From NCBI RefSeq assembly GCF_014109725.1, contig NZ_CP058554.1, positions 3,038,001 through 3,102,000 of the forward strand: 64,000 nt of DNA. The letters run 5' to 3'. Every line of letters starts with the position of its first letter. Positions within the stretch are counted from its first letter, which is position 1. A model generated the notes under the pieces. It was given only the letters and a program-made list of their open reading frames with translations, was not told the DNA's origin and did not search any database. Origin of the DNA: Comamonas piscis. Its GTDB lineage: Bacteria; Pseudomonadota; Gammaproteobacteria; Burkholderiales; Burkholderiaceae_C. Position numbers and translations under genes: made by a program. This document shows positions 15,941 through 25,700 of this stretch, in pieces.

Positions 15941-17041
15941 TTAGATCTTGCCCCTACGGCGGGAGCCCGGCAGCATACGCACAGGCCTAGCCGTTGGCGC
16001 CGAGCTGCGCATAGGCCGGCGCCCATTGGCTGCCACAGCATCAGCAGTCGGTGTGGCATTCCCTCCCCTACCTGCGTTTTGGGCGACAGCGCTTTGCGCC
16101 ATTTCGAGCCTGAGCTGGGCCAATGCGTTTTCATGCTGGTGGCTTTGTAGTGCAAGCGCCTGGGTATGGGTGGCTTCTGCCGTTTGCAGGCGGTGCAGCA
16201 GCTGCTGCACCTCTGCCTGTGCATGCTGCAGTTGCCCCGCCTGCAGTTCGCTCTGCGCTTGCAGCCCCTGTCGTTCCTGCTGCCATTGCGCATCCAGCTT
16301 GGCATGTGTTTCTTGCTCGGCGCGCTGCGCTGCCATGGCTTGCTTGGTTTCCTGGCGCGCACGGTCCAGATCTTGCAGTACCCGGTGCTGTTGCTGCTGC
16401 GCGCTGTGCTGCAGCTCGCGCAGCTGCTCGGCATGGGCCAGGTCGGCTTCATCGCGGGCTTTTCGGTTGGCAAACAGCTCTTGCTCCAGGGACTGCAGCC
16501 GTTGCTGCTGGGTGGCTGCCAACTGGTCCTTTTGGCGGCCCGCTTGCTCCAGGTCGCTCAGCCGGGCGCCTTGCATCTTAATTTGTGCATGCGCCACAGC
16601 CAGGGCTTGCTCGGTGGTCGCGCGCTGCTGGGCCAAGTGGTTGCGCTCTTGTTCCAGCGCTTGCTGGGCGTCGTCCAGCGCCTGTTGTTGCGCTTGCAGA
16701 TCTTGTCGCACAGGCTCCAGTTCTGCATCCGCAGCTTGTGCCGCTTGGGCCTGCACCTGCTCCCAAACTTGTTGCATGGCCTGCACCAGCGCGGCAGGCA
16801 AACCGCTGCCGATGGAGAGATCTACAGCGCCTGACTGGGTTTGCCCCCCTACCCCACCCAGGCGTGGCCCCAAGGTGGCGAACCAGCCTTCCAGCATAGG
16901 GCTGACCGTATTGGGCGAGCCCCGGCCAATTTTTTGGCGTACCCGCTCAATGGTGGGGCGTTTGCCCTCCAGCAGCAGGGCATCGGCCGCTTGCCAGACA
17001 TCTTCTTTTTGCACGCTGCGCGTGGCACGCGAAATGTCCAT
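15941..17041 (-). CDS. KfrA-like DNA-binding protein with long coiled coil
   Basis: 366 residues. Residues about 10-70 (VWQAADALLLEGKRPTIERV, then GRGSPNTVSPMLEGWF) match the KfrA N-terminal DNA-binding domain known from plasmid proteins. Residues about 105-315 form a nearly continuous Gln/Ala/Leu-rich coiled coil, and the tail (330-366) is basic (RPMRSSAPTARPVRM, GSRRRGKI). Plasmid KfrA is an autorepressor and segregation-linked protein. Here it is chromosomal in context and divergent from a tyrosine recombinase gene, with a 35-bp palindrome 19 bp before its start codon that is a likely self-regulatory operator. Any role in recombination control is inference. Confidence 0.82.
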   Translation of the reverse strand: MDISRATRSVQKEDVWQAADALLLEGKRPTIERVRQKIGRGSPNTVSPMLEGWFATLGPRLGGVGGQTQSGAVDLSIGSGLPAALVQAMQQVWEQVQAQAAQAADAELEPVRQDLQAQQQALDDAQQALEQERNHLAQQRATTEQALAVAHAQIKMQGARLSDLEQAGRQKDQLAATQQQRLQSLEQELFANRKARDEADLAHAEQLRELQHSAQQQQHRVLQDLDRARQETKQAMAAQRAEQETHAKLDAQWQQERQGLQAQSELQAGQLQHAQAEVQQLLHRLQTAEATHTQALALQSHQHENALAQLRLEMAQSAVAQNAGRGGNATPTADAVAANGRRPMRSSAPTARPVRMLPGSRRRGKI

Positions 17042-17059
17042 TTTCTGAGTCCTTTTCCA

Positions 17060-17094
17060 ATTACTATCGATAAGAGATTGTTATCGCAAGTAAT
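17060..17094. promoter_or_regulatory. 35-bp dyad operator between the KfrA-like and recombinase genes
   Basis: Two nested inverted repeats share one axis at 17077: CGATAA (17068-17073) with TTATCG (17081-17086), and ATTACT (17060-17065) with AGTAAT (17089-17094). Twelve of fourteen arm positions pair. The site is 19 bp upstream of the KfrA-like start and 51 bp upstream of the recombinase start, well placed for joint repression. Confidence 0.6.
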
Positions 17095-17102
17095 ATGCTT
17101 GT

Positions 17103-17122
17103 TGTATGTAATATATCATACA
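17103..17122. promoter_or_regulatory. Second AT-rich inverted repeat before the recombinase gene
   Basis: TGTATG (17103-17108) and CATACA (17117-17122) form a 6-8-6 inverted repeat. ATGTAATAT occurs at 17106 and again at 17127 as a direct repeat. The whole intergenic region is much richer in A+T than its surroundings, as expected of a promoter/operator region. Confidence 0.4.
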
Positions 17123-17144
17123 TAGCATGTAATATTTAATCAAT

Positions 17145-18266
17145 ATGAAGTCATACATTCCACTCCCTGCACCTCTGGATACGGATTTGCTGCCTGCTGC
17201 GCCTCCCGGAGCCGCCCCACTGCAGCCAGAGCTGTTGTCCGCGTCGGCCGAGGATGCTTTGCGCGCACTGCGGCTGGAGGCCGCTTCTGAAAACACCACC
17301 AGCAGCTACCAAAGTGCGCTGCGCTATTGGGCCGCCTGGTACTGGTTGCGCTATGGCCAGCCCATCGCCCTGCCCTTGCCGGCCAATGTGGTGCTGCAGT
17401 TTGTGACGGACCATGGCGAGCACCTGACCGCGCAGGGTGCGCAGTCCGGCTTGCCCGCCGAGATGGATGCGCAACTGGTGCAGCAAGGCTTTAAGGGAAA
17501 ACTGGGGACTTTGGCACATTCGACCCTGGTGCACCGGATTGCGGTGCTCTCCAAAGCACACAGCCACCAGGCCTTGCCCAACCCCTGCCACAGCACGGAG
17601 GTGCGCGAGGCGATGTCGCACCTGCGCAAGGCCTATGCGCGCCGGGGCAAGCTGGAGCAAAAAAAGGCCGCCCTCACCCGCCCCTTGTTGGAGCAGCTGC
17701 TGGCGACCTGCGATGACAGCCTCAAAGGCCAGCGCGACCGCGCCCTGCTGTTGTTTGCCTGGGCCAGCGGGGGGCGACGGAGATCAGAGGTGGCAGACGC
17801 CCGCATGGAATGGCTGCAAACCATGGGCCCGGGCCAGTATCTCTATGACTTGCGCCTGTCCAAGACCAACCAGTCTGGGTCAGCGCGGCCGGAGAACTTC
17901 AAGCCCGTTGTCGGCGTGGCCGGTGCTGCGTTGGCCCAATGGCTTGATGCGGCGGGTATCAGCGAAGGCGCGCTGTTCAGGCGCATTTTCAAAAATGGGA
18001 AAGTCGGCGATGCCGCCTTGAGCGCCCTGTCGGTCAACAACATCGTCAAGGAGCGCTGTGCGCTGGCGGGGGTCGAGGGGGATTTTTCTGCGCATTCGCT
18101 GCGCTCGGGCTTTGTGACCGAGGCCGGCCGGCAGAACATGGCCTTGGCCGACACAATGGCGATGACCGGCCACCAGAGTGCGGCAACGGTGCTGGGTTAC
18201 TTCCGCGCCGAGGCACCACTGGCCAACAAGGCTGCGCGCCTGCTGGATGATCCGCAGACTGACTAA
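17145..18266 (+). CDS. Tyrosine recombinase / site-specific integrase
   Basis: 373 residues. An N-terminal SAM-like core-binding domain (about 35-165) precedes the catalytic domain. The full catalytic set is visible: Arg212 (GRRRSEV), Lys240 (LSKTNQSG), His317 and Arg320 (HSLRSGF), His343 (TGHQS) and the nucleophile Tyr352 (VLGYFRAEA). It should cut and rejoin DNA through a 3'-phosphotyrosine. It is not next to phage genes or a tRNA boundary, but is divergent from a KfrA-like gene across a shared operator region. The ATG at 17145 lacks a strong ribosome binding site. Its recombination site is unknown. Confidence 0.9.
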   Translation: MKSYIPLPAPLDTDLLPAAPPGAAPLQPELLSASAEDALRALRLEAASENTTSSYQSALRYWAAWYWLRYGQPIALPLPANVVLQFVTDHGEHLTAQGAQSGLPAEMDAQLVQQGFKGKLGTLAHSTLVHRIAVLSKAHSHQALPNPCHSTEVREAMSHLRKAYARRGKLEQKKAALTRPLLEQLLATCDDSLKGQRDRALLLFAWASGGRRRSEVADARMEWLQTMGPGQYLYDLRLSKTNQSGSARPENFKPVVGVAGAALAQWLDAAGISEGALFRRIFKNGKVGDAALSALSVNNIVKERCALAGVEGDFSAHSLRSGFVTEAGRQNMALADTMAMTGHQSAATVLGYFRAEAPLANKAARLLDDPQTD

Positions 18267-18291
18267 GCCAGCTGCGCAGAGCTTGTTTGGA

Positions 18292-19113
18292 TCAATCCAG
18301 CGCCGTGGGCAGCAGCAACACCAACAGCATCAGCCCGCCCATCAGCACCAGCTGGTGCAGCATGTAATAAGGCAGACTGTGGCGTCCCAACCAAGCGAGG
18401 CCGCGACTGAGTGGATTTTGCGCAGGCCGGGCCAGATACGCTGGCAGCCACGCATCGGCCTTTGCGATTTGCTGGCGGCCGACCTGGAAGCCCAGCAGCA
18501 TGGTGCCCAACCAAGGCAGAAGAGGCACAAAATCCTCAGTAGCAGGCTTGCGCGTTACCAAGCCCAAGGGGCTGAGGGGCTTGGTATTCAGCAGTTCGAC
18601 CAGGGAGGCGGGCAAGCCGCTGGCCGCAAAGCGGTAGAGACCTGGCGCGAGCAGACAGAGCATCGCCACTGACAACAGCACGCGATCGCTGCAGCGCTGC
18701 ATCAGCCGCAATAGCAGTAGCATCACCGCCATCCCATGCAGCACACCAAAGTAGATATAGCTGCTGGGAAACACCAAGTAAGAGCCGGCGCTGACCAGCA
18801 GTGAGCAGCCCGCTACCAGCAGCCAGCGGCGGTAAAACCGTGAGGCGTTAGTCTGCTTGCTGTGTGCGGCGGCTTGCGCCAGGCCAGCACATAGCAAAAA
18901 CAGGCTGACGATGGCGCTGCGCTGCCAGGTCCAAAAGGGATCCCGGTAAAAATCCTGCCGCCACAGCTGCAGGTAGTTGAGGTCAAAACAGAAATGAAAA
19001 GCCGTCATCCAGACCATGGCCAGGCCCCGCAGCACATCCAGGCGATCCCAGCGATCACGCGGCGCGCGGGGCTCTGAATCAGCGAAAGTGACGGGGTGGA
19101 ACTGGGTGGGCAT
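18292..19113 (-). CDS. DUF1624 / heparan-alpha-glucosaminide acetyltransferase-like membrane protein
   Basis: 273 residues with about seven membrane helices. The N-terminal RWDRLDVLRGLAMVWMTAFH motif, with a conserved Arg-x-x-x-Asp-x-x-Arg-Gly pattern and a His in the first helix, is typical of the DUF1624 (HGSNAT-like catalytic) acyltransferase family. A second conserved region is FVPLLPWLGTMLLGF. The likely role is transfer of an acyl group across the inner membrane onto an envelope or extracellular sugar; the substrate is unknown. Convergent with the recombinase gene. Confidence 0.85.
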   Translation of the reverse strand: MPTQFHPVTFADSEPRAPRDRWDRLDVLRGLAMVWMTAFHFCFDLNYLQLWRQDFYRDPFWTWQRSAIVSLFLLCAGLAQAAAHSKQTNASRFYRRWLLVAGCSLLVSAGSYLVFPSSYIYFGVLHGMAVMLLLLRLMQRCSDRVLLSVAMLCLLAPGLYRFAASGLPASLVELLNTKPLSPLGLVTRKPATEDFVPLLPWLGTMLLGFQVGRQQIAKADAWLPAYLARPAQNPLSRGLAWLGRHSLPYYMLHQLVLMGGLMLLVLLLPTALD

Positions 19114-19221
19114 AGATCAAACACTTGGGCTGCGCTATCGTGCCACAGCTGCATCGTTGCCGCAGCCTGGCGTTGTTGGCAAGCAGCAATCCAGCGACCT
19201 CTTTTTTGGACGCTGGATATG

Positions 19222-19256
19222 AAAAAGCCTGTCGCACTTGCATGCGACAGGCTTTT
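19222..19256 (-). terminator. Terminator after tRNA-Pro copy 1
   Basis: The hairpin GCCTGTCGCA / TGCGACAGGC gives a minus-strand T run (AAAAA at 19222-19226). Closely related hairpins follow the two other tRNA-Pro copies at 61532 and 61753. Confidence 0.8.
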
Positions 19257-19262
19257 AAATAA

Positions 19263-19339
19263 TGGTCGGAGCGGTGGGATTCGAACTCACGACCCTCTGC
19301 TCCCAAAGCAGATGCGCTACCAGGCTGCGCTACGCTCCG
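19263..19339 (-). tRNA. tRNA-Pro (anticodon UGG), copy 1
   Basis: 77 nt including an encoded CCA. The acceptor stem is CGGAGCG / CGCTCCG, the D-arm has AGCCTGGTAGCGC, the anticodon loop is TTTGGGA (anticodon TGG) in a TCTGC/GCAGA stem, and the T-loop is TTCGAAT. The T-stem has one A-C mismatch (positions 52:62), which is shared by the other two copies. It reads codon CCA and by wobble other Pro codons. Identical to the copy at 61575-61651. Confidence 0.97.
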
Positions 19340-19350
19340 ACTAAGCCGCT

Positions 19351-19380
19351 ATTCTAACCTGTTTTTCTGCAGTCTTGCAA
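19351..19380 (-). promoter_or_regulatory. Promoter of tRNA-Pro copy 1
   Basis: On the minus strand, TTGCAA (-35) and TAGAAT (-10) are separated by 18 bp, with the -10 box 11 bp upstream of the mature tRNA. The GC-rich discriminator AGCGGCTTAG between them is kept nearly unchanged before all three tRNA-Pro copies, as is usual for stringently controlled stable RNA promoters. Confidence 0.65.
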
Positions 19381-19410
19381 AAAGAAAATTCTATGTATTA
19401 GGTCTTTTGG

Positions 19411-19920
19411 CTACTCGCCAGCAATGCCGAGCTTGGCCTGGGCTAGCCGAAACACTGGATCCCAAAGCGGATGACCTTGTTCGGCACTGGACAGCTCGAA
19501 CGCCGCGTCGAGCTTGAGGATGTCCTCAAAACTCTTTTGGCACTGCGGGGCCTTACCGGTAACGCAGTAGCTGAAGGCCATGTATTTCATCGAACGTACC
19601 CGCAGCTCCGGCCAGGCACGCGTGAAGACGGGCTCTCTGAAAACCTTGATTGCATTTTCATAGCGCCCATCGTTGTACAGGGCCAGGCCTTCGCTAAAGC
19701 GCCGTTCTACGGCGGTGAGGCTGGTGTTGGAGGCATCGACCTGGTCAGAAACCTGTGCGGCGCGAGATGCGGGTGGTGGGGGCGTCACCTCCACGGCTTG
19801 CTGCGTGGGGATGGCCTCTGTTTCGGTGTCACGGCCCTGGTCGCTGCTGGCGCAGCCCATCAGTGCGATGGCCATGGCTGCCATCAAGGACTTTTTCAAA
19901 GATTTCTCATGCATCGTCAT
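19411..19920 (-). CDS. tssQ: TssQ-like T6SS-associated lipoprotein
   Basis: 169 residues. The lipobox is ALMGC (Cys near residue 23). After a disordered stretch, residues about 70-165 form a TPR-like helical domain with the run RFSEGLALYNDGRYENAIKV and the conserved-looking MKYMAFSYCVTGKAPQCQKS and GHPLWDPVFRLA. This resembles the lipoproteins named TssQ in Burkholderiales T6SS clusters. It is the last gene of the minus-strand T6SS block, after the kinase gene, and is probably anchored to the outer membrane near the TssJLM complex. Confidence 0.8.
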   Translation of the reverse strand: MTMHEKSLKKSLMAAMAIALMGCASSDQGRDTETEAIPTQQAVEVTPPPPASRAAQVSDQVDASNTSLTAVERRFSEGLALYNDGRYENAIKVFREPVFTRAWPELRVRSMKYMAFSYCVTGKAPQCQKSFEDILKLDAAFELSSAEQGHPLWDPVFRLAQAKLGIAGE

Positions 19921-19950
19921 CGGTACTGCTTTCTCAAAGGGATTTCAGGC

Positions 19951-21885
19951 TCAAAATTTGTGCGATAGCACGGCGTCTTGCTGGTGGGTGATGTGTATGG
20001 ATGCCGAATGCTTTTGAAGATCGCCGTTCTCGATGACGATCTGGTGCCGCCCTTCTGGCAGCCAGATACGCGTCATCGGTGGCGAGATGCCTTTTTCCTG
20101 GCCGTCGATCAAGACTCGCCCCCAGGGCTGAATCGAAAACCGCAGGTAGGCACCTGGTTCTTTTTGATCGGCGCCACTGAGCTCTTCTGCAGCCGGCAAT
20201 ACCGGAGGGGAAATTACCCTGGCAGCCACTGGAGCCGTGGGCGTCGGCGCCAGTGGTCTGCTGTCCTGGCCGCTACCCAGATCCTCGGCTCGGGCAGGCG
20301 GGGATGGGGACTGCCATCCAGGGTCTGCAACGGCGATGGAGCTGTGAGCATCGGACGACGCAGCGATGGGGAATGGGGTTAAAAACGTGGCGGGCGTGCC
20401 GGGCGCGGTGAGTGGGCTACCGTCCAACGCCGCTGGTGCCGAGTCGCTGGGTGCGGCGTCAGACCAGATAGGTGGCTCATCGCGCGTCCCATCTACCTGC
20501 TCCGAGCTGGTCTGCCATGCATGGCTTGTGCTGTCATTGGGCTCCACGGAAGTGAGAGATTCCGAACTGGTGCTTGCAACTTGCACAGATGCAGATGGCG
20601 CACTACCGATCCACCAGAACAGCATGGCGCCCAGCGCTACTAGCAGGGCCACGACGCCGGCGATCAGAGGCATAGGCAAGCGTTGACGGGGGCTGTCCAC
20701 CGGTGGGTGGCGTGCTTCGCTTCGCTCGCTCGCTGCCGCATTGGGCGGGGCATGCGCCGTTTGGGCTTGCGGCGGAACGGGGCTGGCCGTTGTCGGCATG
20801 GCTGGCAGAGAGTCAATGGACGCCTGCGTTGGTAGCGGCGATCGCTGGGCCGCTGGGGCTGTCAATGCCGTTGCCGGGCTAACGCCCGTCTTTGCGTCTG
20901 GGCCTGCGGTAGGCACCTGCGCACCAGCGCGTACTGCCGGTGCTGCGCGGGGGCCAGAGTCGGCAGCGCCGCTGTGCTCCAGCAAAGCGCGCCGCAATTC
21001 CTCGATGGACTGCGGCCTGTCATTGGGGAAGACGGCCAGCGCATGGTCAATAGTGTGGGCAAACGCTGCCGATATGGAAATGGACTCAGTCTGGCTCAGT
21101 TTTTTCAGCGGATCTTTGACCAGGCGGGCCACCGAGGCGACTGGGGCTTTGCCGGTGACCGCAAAGTACATGACGGCACCAACACCGTAAATATCGGTCC
21201 ATGGCCCTTGGCGCATGGATTCATCGTCGGCGTACTGCTCTATCGGCGCGAATCCGGGCTTCAAGATGACGGTCAGTGCCTGGGTCATATCCCCGATCAC
21301 CTGGCGGGCAGCACCAAAATCCAGCAGCATGGGCATGCCGGAATCCAGCACGATGATGTTGTCGGGTGATAAATCCCGGTGGTAGTAGTGCCTGGAATGC
21401 AAAAGCTGCAAAGCATCCAGCACCGGGTCCATGACCTGAACCTTGAGCCAGTGTTCATCGCTATGGCGCTGGGGCTCGTCGAGAAGCAGCTTTCGCAGCG
21501 TTTTGCCGGCGCAATACTGCATGACCATATACGCGGTGCCGTTCTGCTCCCAAAAACGGTGGATGCGAATCAGCGCTGGGTGCTCGAACTGCGCCAGAAT
21601 GCGCGCCTCGTTCAAAAAGCTGTGCCGCCCTGTATTGAAGGTGGCCTCGTACTTTTCAAAGCGGGGGCGGATAAGGCCCTCCCCATCTCTGAAGGCGATG
21701 GTGCCGGGCAGGTATTCTTTAATGGCAACGGTGCGCTGCAAAGAATGGTCATAGGCCAAATAGACGATGGAGAAACCGCCTTCGCCAATGACGCTGAGCA
21801 ACTCAAATTCGTGCAGGCGCGTGCCGATCGCCAGCCCCATGGCAGTGCCCGTGGAGGGGGCGTTGTTCTGATTGTCTTGTTCCAT
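19951..21885 (-). CDS. ppkA: T6SS serine/threonine protein kinase (PpkA-type)
   Basis: 644 residues from the ATG at 21885 (a TTG 15 bp upstream is less likely). The kinase domain (about 27-300) is intact: glycine loop GEGGFS, VAIK Lys56, Glu93, HRDLSPDN with Asp171, and DFG at 189-191. A long Pro/Ala/Ser linker leads to one membrane span (about 404-426) and a periplasmic part ending in a PEGA-like beta domain (about 583-640, SIQPWGRVLIDGQEKG). In T6SS, this kinase phosphorylates the FHA protein to activate assembly, and a PP2C phosphatase reverses it. Both partners are present at 32965 and 35118. Confidence 0.9.
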   Translation of the reverse strand: MEQDNQNNAPSTGTAMGLAIGTRLHEFELLSVIGEGGFSIVYLAYDHSLQRTVAIKEYLPGTIAFRDGEGLIRPRFEKYEATFNTGRHSFLNEARILAQFEHPALIRIHRFWEQNGTAYMVMQYCAGKTLRKLLLDEPQRHSDEHWLKVQVMDPVLDALQLLHSRHYYHRDLSPDNIIVLDSGMPMLLDFGAARQVIGDMTQALTVILKPGFAPIEQYADDESMRQGPWTDIYGVGAVMYFAVTGKAPVASVARLVKDPLKKLSQTESISISAAFAHTIDHALAVFPNDRPQSIEELRRALLEHSGAADSGPRAAPAVRAGAQVPTAGPDAKTGVSPATALTAPAAQRSPLPTQASIDSLPAMPTTASPVPPQAQTAHAPPNAAASERSEARHPPVDSPRQRLPMPLIAGVVALLVALGAMLFWWIGSAPSASVQVASTSSESLTSVEPNDSTSHAWQTSSEQVDGTRDEPPIWSDAAPSDSAPAALDGSPLTAPGTPATFLTPFPIAASSDAHSSIAVADPGWQSPSPPARAEDLGSGQDSRPLAPTPTAPVAARVISPPVLPAAEELSGADQKEPGAYLRFSIQPWGRVLIDGQEKGISPPMTRIWLPEGRHQIVIENGDLQKHSASIHITHQQDAVLSHKF

Positions 21886-21921
21886 ATCGCGTCTATCCAA
21901 TGTGGGAGGGTTGGCGCTGCG

Positions 21922-22695
21922 TCAATGCGCGCGGCGGCCAAAAAGCCAGGTCATCAAGGTGCCGTCCAGCCCGGATTCATAACAAAAGGCCTTGAGCCTT
22001 GCGCCCCCTGCAGGGTGGGTCCACCAGTAAGAAGCGCAGGTTTGCGCCTCCAGTGCCTTGCCCATATCTGGCCAGGGGAAGGAGGCGCCACGCACCACCG
22101 GCCGCGTGGCTTGCTCATCGGGCACGGGCTTGGGTGCCATGCCCAGCGCTTCTAAAATGCCTGCGCTTTGAGGGGCCGACGGCAGCGCATACACAACGGA
22201 AGAGCTACCGCTACTGGGATGCTTAAAGTCGGCGCTCCACGCGTTAAAAACCGCTTCCCACAGCCCATCCATCATGCTTTTTGAGGCGCCGCGTTGGAGT
22301 GCCAAGTGCAGCTGCTGACCGGCGCGGTGCACCAGAACGGGCAGCTCCATCAGCACGGCGGTGGATGCCATCACCGAGGCTGCGGGAAACACATAGGCCA
22401 CCACAAACGGATACCGCCTTCCTACGCGGTCCACGCTGGGAGCCAGGCAGCCGACCACCAGGTTGTCCGTGCCGGAGACCTTGCTGAGCCAAAGCATGTT
22501 CCAGATGGGGCCTTGGGTCAGATGCCCATCCCAGGCATTGCCGTATTGCGAACGGCCTTGCAGCATCCCCGTTTGGAGCCATTCCTCCAGCAGGTTGCGG
22601 TGGGGCCCCCGCTGGTGGCTCCAGAGGAAGTCGCCGTGGCTGGGGAGTTTTCCTCCCCACACTACGTCGATGGGCACGGTGTCCATAAAGTGCAT
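21922..22695 (-). CDS. tagF: T6SS-associated protein TagF
   Basis: 257 residues from the ATG at 22695, which has AGGAG eight bases upstream. The TagF hallmarks are visible: the start WGGKLPSHGDFLW, RNLLEEWL, GPIWNMLW, PSVDRVGRRYPFVV and the C-terminal SYWWTHPAGG. TagF is a cytosolic post-translational regulator of T6SS, acting as a repressor in Pseudomonas and Agrobacterium, where it can be fused to PppA. It starts 15 bp after tssM ends. Confidence 0.92.
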   Translation of the reverse strand: MHFMDTVPIDVVWGGKLPSHGDFLWSHQRGPHRNLLEEWLQTGMLQGRSQYGNAWDGHLTQGPIWNMLWLSKVSGTDNLVVGCLAPSVDRVGRRYPFVVAYVFPAASVMASTAVLMELPVLVHRAGQQLHLALQRGASKSMMDGLWEAVFNAWSADFKHPSSGSSSVVYALPSAPQSAGILEALGMAPKPVPDEQATRPVVRGASFPWPDMGKALEAQTCASYWWTHPAGGARLKAFCYESGLDGTLMTWLFGRRAH

Positions 22696-22709
22696 GTCGG
22701 CGCTCCTGG

Positions 22710-25700
22710 TCAAAACTGGTTAGGGCAGCCAAAGCTCTGCATTTGCGTCAGCCTGAAAGGGTTGTAGACACCGCTGGTCCGTACCTCCAGCACTACTTTT
22801 TTGCCATCCACCATGGCGGAGGCGGTGAACGACTCCGGCCGGGCGGTGGCAGACACGGTCAAACGGTCGAAGAAGCGGTGCAGCGCCCAGCTTCCGTGGG
22901 CATTGATGGCGCTTTGCCCGCCGAACTTATCGGAGACCTGCAGCGACACCTGCTGCCTGCCGCCAGGCCCGGGCCACACCATGGTCTGGCTGATTTGCGG
23001 GCCGTGGGCGTAGCGAATGACGGTGCCGTCCACATCAAGGGCCATGCTGGAAATGTTGGGATCCATCTCCAGCACCCGCATCTCCATGCGCAAACGTGGC
23101 AGCGAATCACCCTGGCTAAAAAATACCTGGCGGATGATGCTGGCCCGCTGAAACGCACTGAGGGAGCCATGGCCTCCTGTTTGGCTGCCGTCGATATTTC
23201 TTTTGAAGGTCCAGGTGGTGGTGTCAACAATGGACGCGAGGTTGCGGTTGAAAAAATCGTCCATCAACCCGGCCGGGCCAAACAGCCGCGCAAAATCCTG
23301 GGGCGTCACATCATCTGCCGCTCTGGGGTTGAGCGGATAGCGGCCACTGACCGCCTTGCGACAAAAATCGCCGACGGTGGCATTCAGGTTGGCGCCAATT
23401 TGGCTGCGCACCAAGCTGGTGGTTTGTTGGCTGCTGGTGGTGGCGATGCTGCCAATCATGGCGCCCAAAGGTGCCGGCAGGCGCGAGGCCTCGGTTTTCA
23501 GGCGCACGGCAGCATCGTGCGGCGGCGGGGCATTGCCAGAGCGCACGGCTGCATCGGTCGCCACCAAGGTGCCGTAATACTCGTCCAGGGTTTTGAGCAA
23601 GGCATCCAAGGGCATGGCGCCCTGGGTTTGTGCGCCCGGAGCGCCTACCAAGCGCCGCAGTGGCTCAAAGTAGTGGTCCACAATCTGCTCGTCTTTGTCT
23701 TCCTTGCGCGTATGGGCTATCGCCACCGGGCCAATCACCCGTTCGATGTCATCACGGGTGTTCTTGATGCCCCTGCTCACCCGGTCCACCACGGTTTGCG
23801 AGCCTCTCTCCGCTTCGCGCAGCAAGGTGGTCTCTCGCACCACGCCCCGCAAGAACAACGGCAATGGCGAATCAGGTGCCGACAAAACACTCAGCCGCTG
23901 GATCGAGCTTTGCAGGGAGTTGCTTGGGATCAGCTGCACATCCTGGATGTATTGCGCCCAGGTCTGCTGGTACTCGCGCAAGTACAGCAAGCGCACCTCC
24001 CGGACGAGCTTGCCCTGGGCGGCTGCGGCCAACTGGGTCTTGATGTTTTGCGCAGGCAGGCCCAGCACCCAACCCTCGTCATCCGAGACCTCCGTCACCA
24101 CGCTGCCGACGGATTTGTCCAGCAGGTCCCAATAGCCTTGGTAGGTGAAAAGCCCGGGCACGCCCCGGTTGAGGGGCTGGCCGCTTTTGCGGATAAACAC
24201 ATTGGCCGCCTGTGGGCCGGAGACATCGAGCAAGCTGAACTCTCGCAAGTCATTTTGCTGCAGGCGGCTGCGCAGGCGGTAGTAGGCGCGCTGGGCGGTA
24301 GACAAGGTTGAGAGCTTGGCGCGCACCTGGCCCACCAAGGGCTCGTTGACCGGAAATGGTGACACCGCTAGTTTGCCGGCGCTGAACAATGCGGCAACGT
24401 GCCGGTCTATACGCGCCGCTACGCGCGGGTCGGCATCAGGCAGCACAAAGCGCTTGAAATCCGCAGTCACCCACTGGCGCAGAAAATCTGCGGAGTAGCG
24501 ACCGTTTTGCTGCAGCATCAGATAGGCTTTGAGCGCTTCGTACAGGTACTCCAAATTGTCGACAGGTGGTTGCTGCAATTGTGCCTCCAGCCGCTTGGCC
24601 ACAAAGGGCAGCAGTCCGTTGTCCAGCATGCGCTCGTAGGTCAGGTCGGAGGCCGCCTGTACCTTGGCGCCTTGGAACAGACCATAGCGGTAGTCCAGCG
24701 GCGGTGCAGTGATAGGGAACTCTGGGAGGTCACCGACTTGATCGACCTGGCTCAGTACGGTCATCAGGCTCGCCAGGTCGCCGGCATCGCTGTTGTAGCG
24801 ATCGACCGATTCCGAGACCGTGTCTGCATTGGCGCTGACCTGGTCCAGGTAGCTGTTGTTGTTGCTCCAGCTGATGATCCATGCTGCGATGCTGCCCAAC
24901 AGCAGCAGCACCGACAGCGAGTAGCCCAGGAAGGTCAGAAAGCGGCTTCGCCGTTCCCACACTCGGTTGCGCCCCGCCAGGTGCGACTCGTTGAATATGA
25001 CTTTGACCAGCAACGCATGCAAGAAGTAGCTCTTGCCGCCGTCTTGTGCAGGACGGGATCGAACGACCTTCCCCGCGCCTTCAAGCGCTTTGCGCAGGCC
25101 GCCCAGCACCCGGTCGAAGACGGTTCCTTCTTGCGTTCCGCTGCAGAAGTACACGCCGCGCAACAAGGGCTGGTGGCTGATGCGGGATGGTGCAAAGACA
25201 AACTCCACCGCTTTTGCGACGCGGGCGTGCAGGCCCGAGAATTGCTGGGGAAAGGCATAGAGGTAGTTGCGCCGCCGTTGATCGAGCTCTTGCGCGAGGT
25301 GGGCGTTTTGTACGCTGTAGAGGGACTTTTCCAGCGCGGCCCATTCTTCTTCAAACATCGCACCGCTGGGCCGGTTGTCCGCTGCAACGTCGGAATAGGG
25401 AAAAGTAAATCCCCATACCTGGCTGCGCTGCTCCTTACTGAAGCCGCCAAAAAATTCATGAAAGCCTGCCAGCAAATCTACTTTGGTGACCCACAGGTAG
25501 ACCGGCAGCTCAATGGCCAGCACCTTTTGAAGCTCGCCCAGCCGCTCGCGCAGGGTGGACAGATGCCTCACCAGGTCTTCGTCGGAATAGGTCAGCAAAT
25601 CCGAGGCGCTCAAGGTCAGCATCACACCGTTGATGGGTTGCCGTGGCCGGTACTTTTTCAGCAGACCCAAGAATCCTTCCCATGCTTGCTTGTCGCCCTT

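Noticed and set aside
15941..18266. Plasmid replication or partition region
   Set aside because: KfrA suggests plasmids, but no replication initiator, ParA/ParB pair or iterons are nearby, and the flanking genes are ordinary chromosomal ones.
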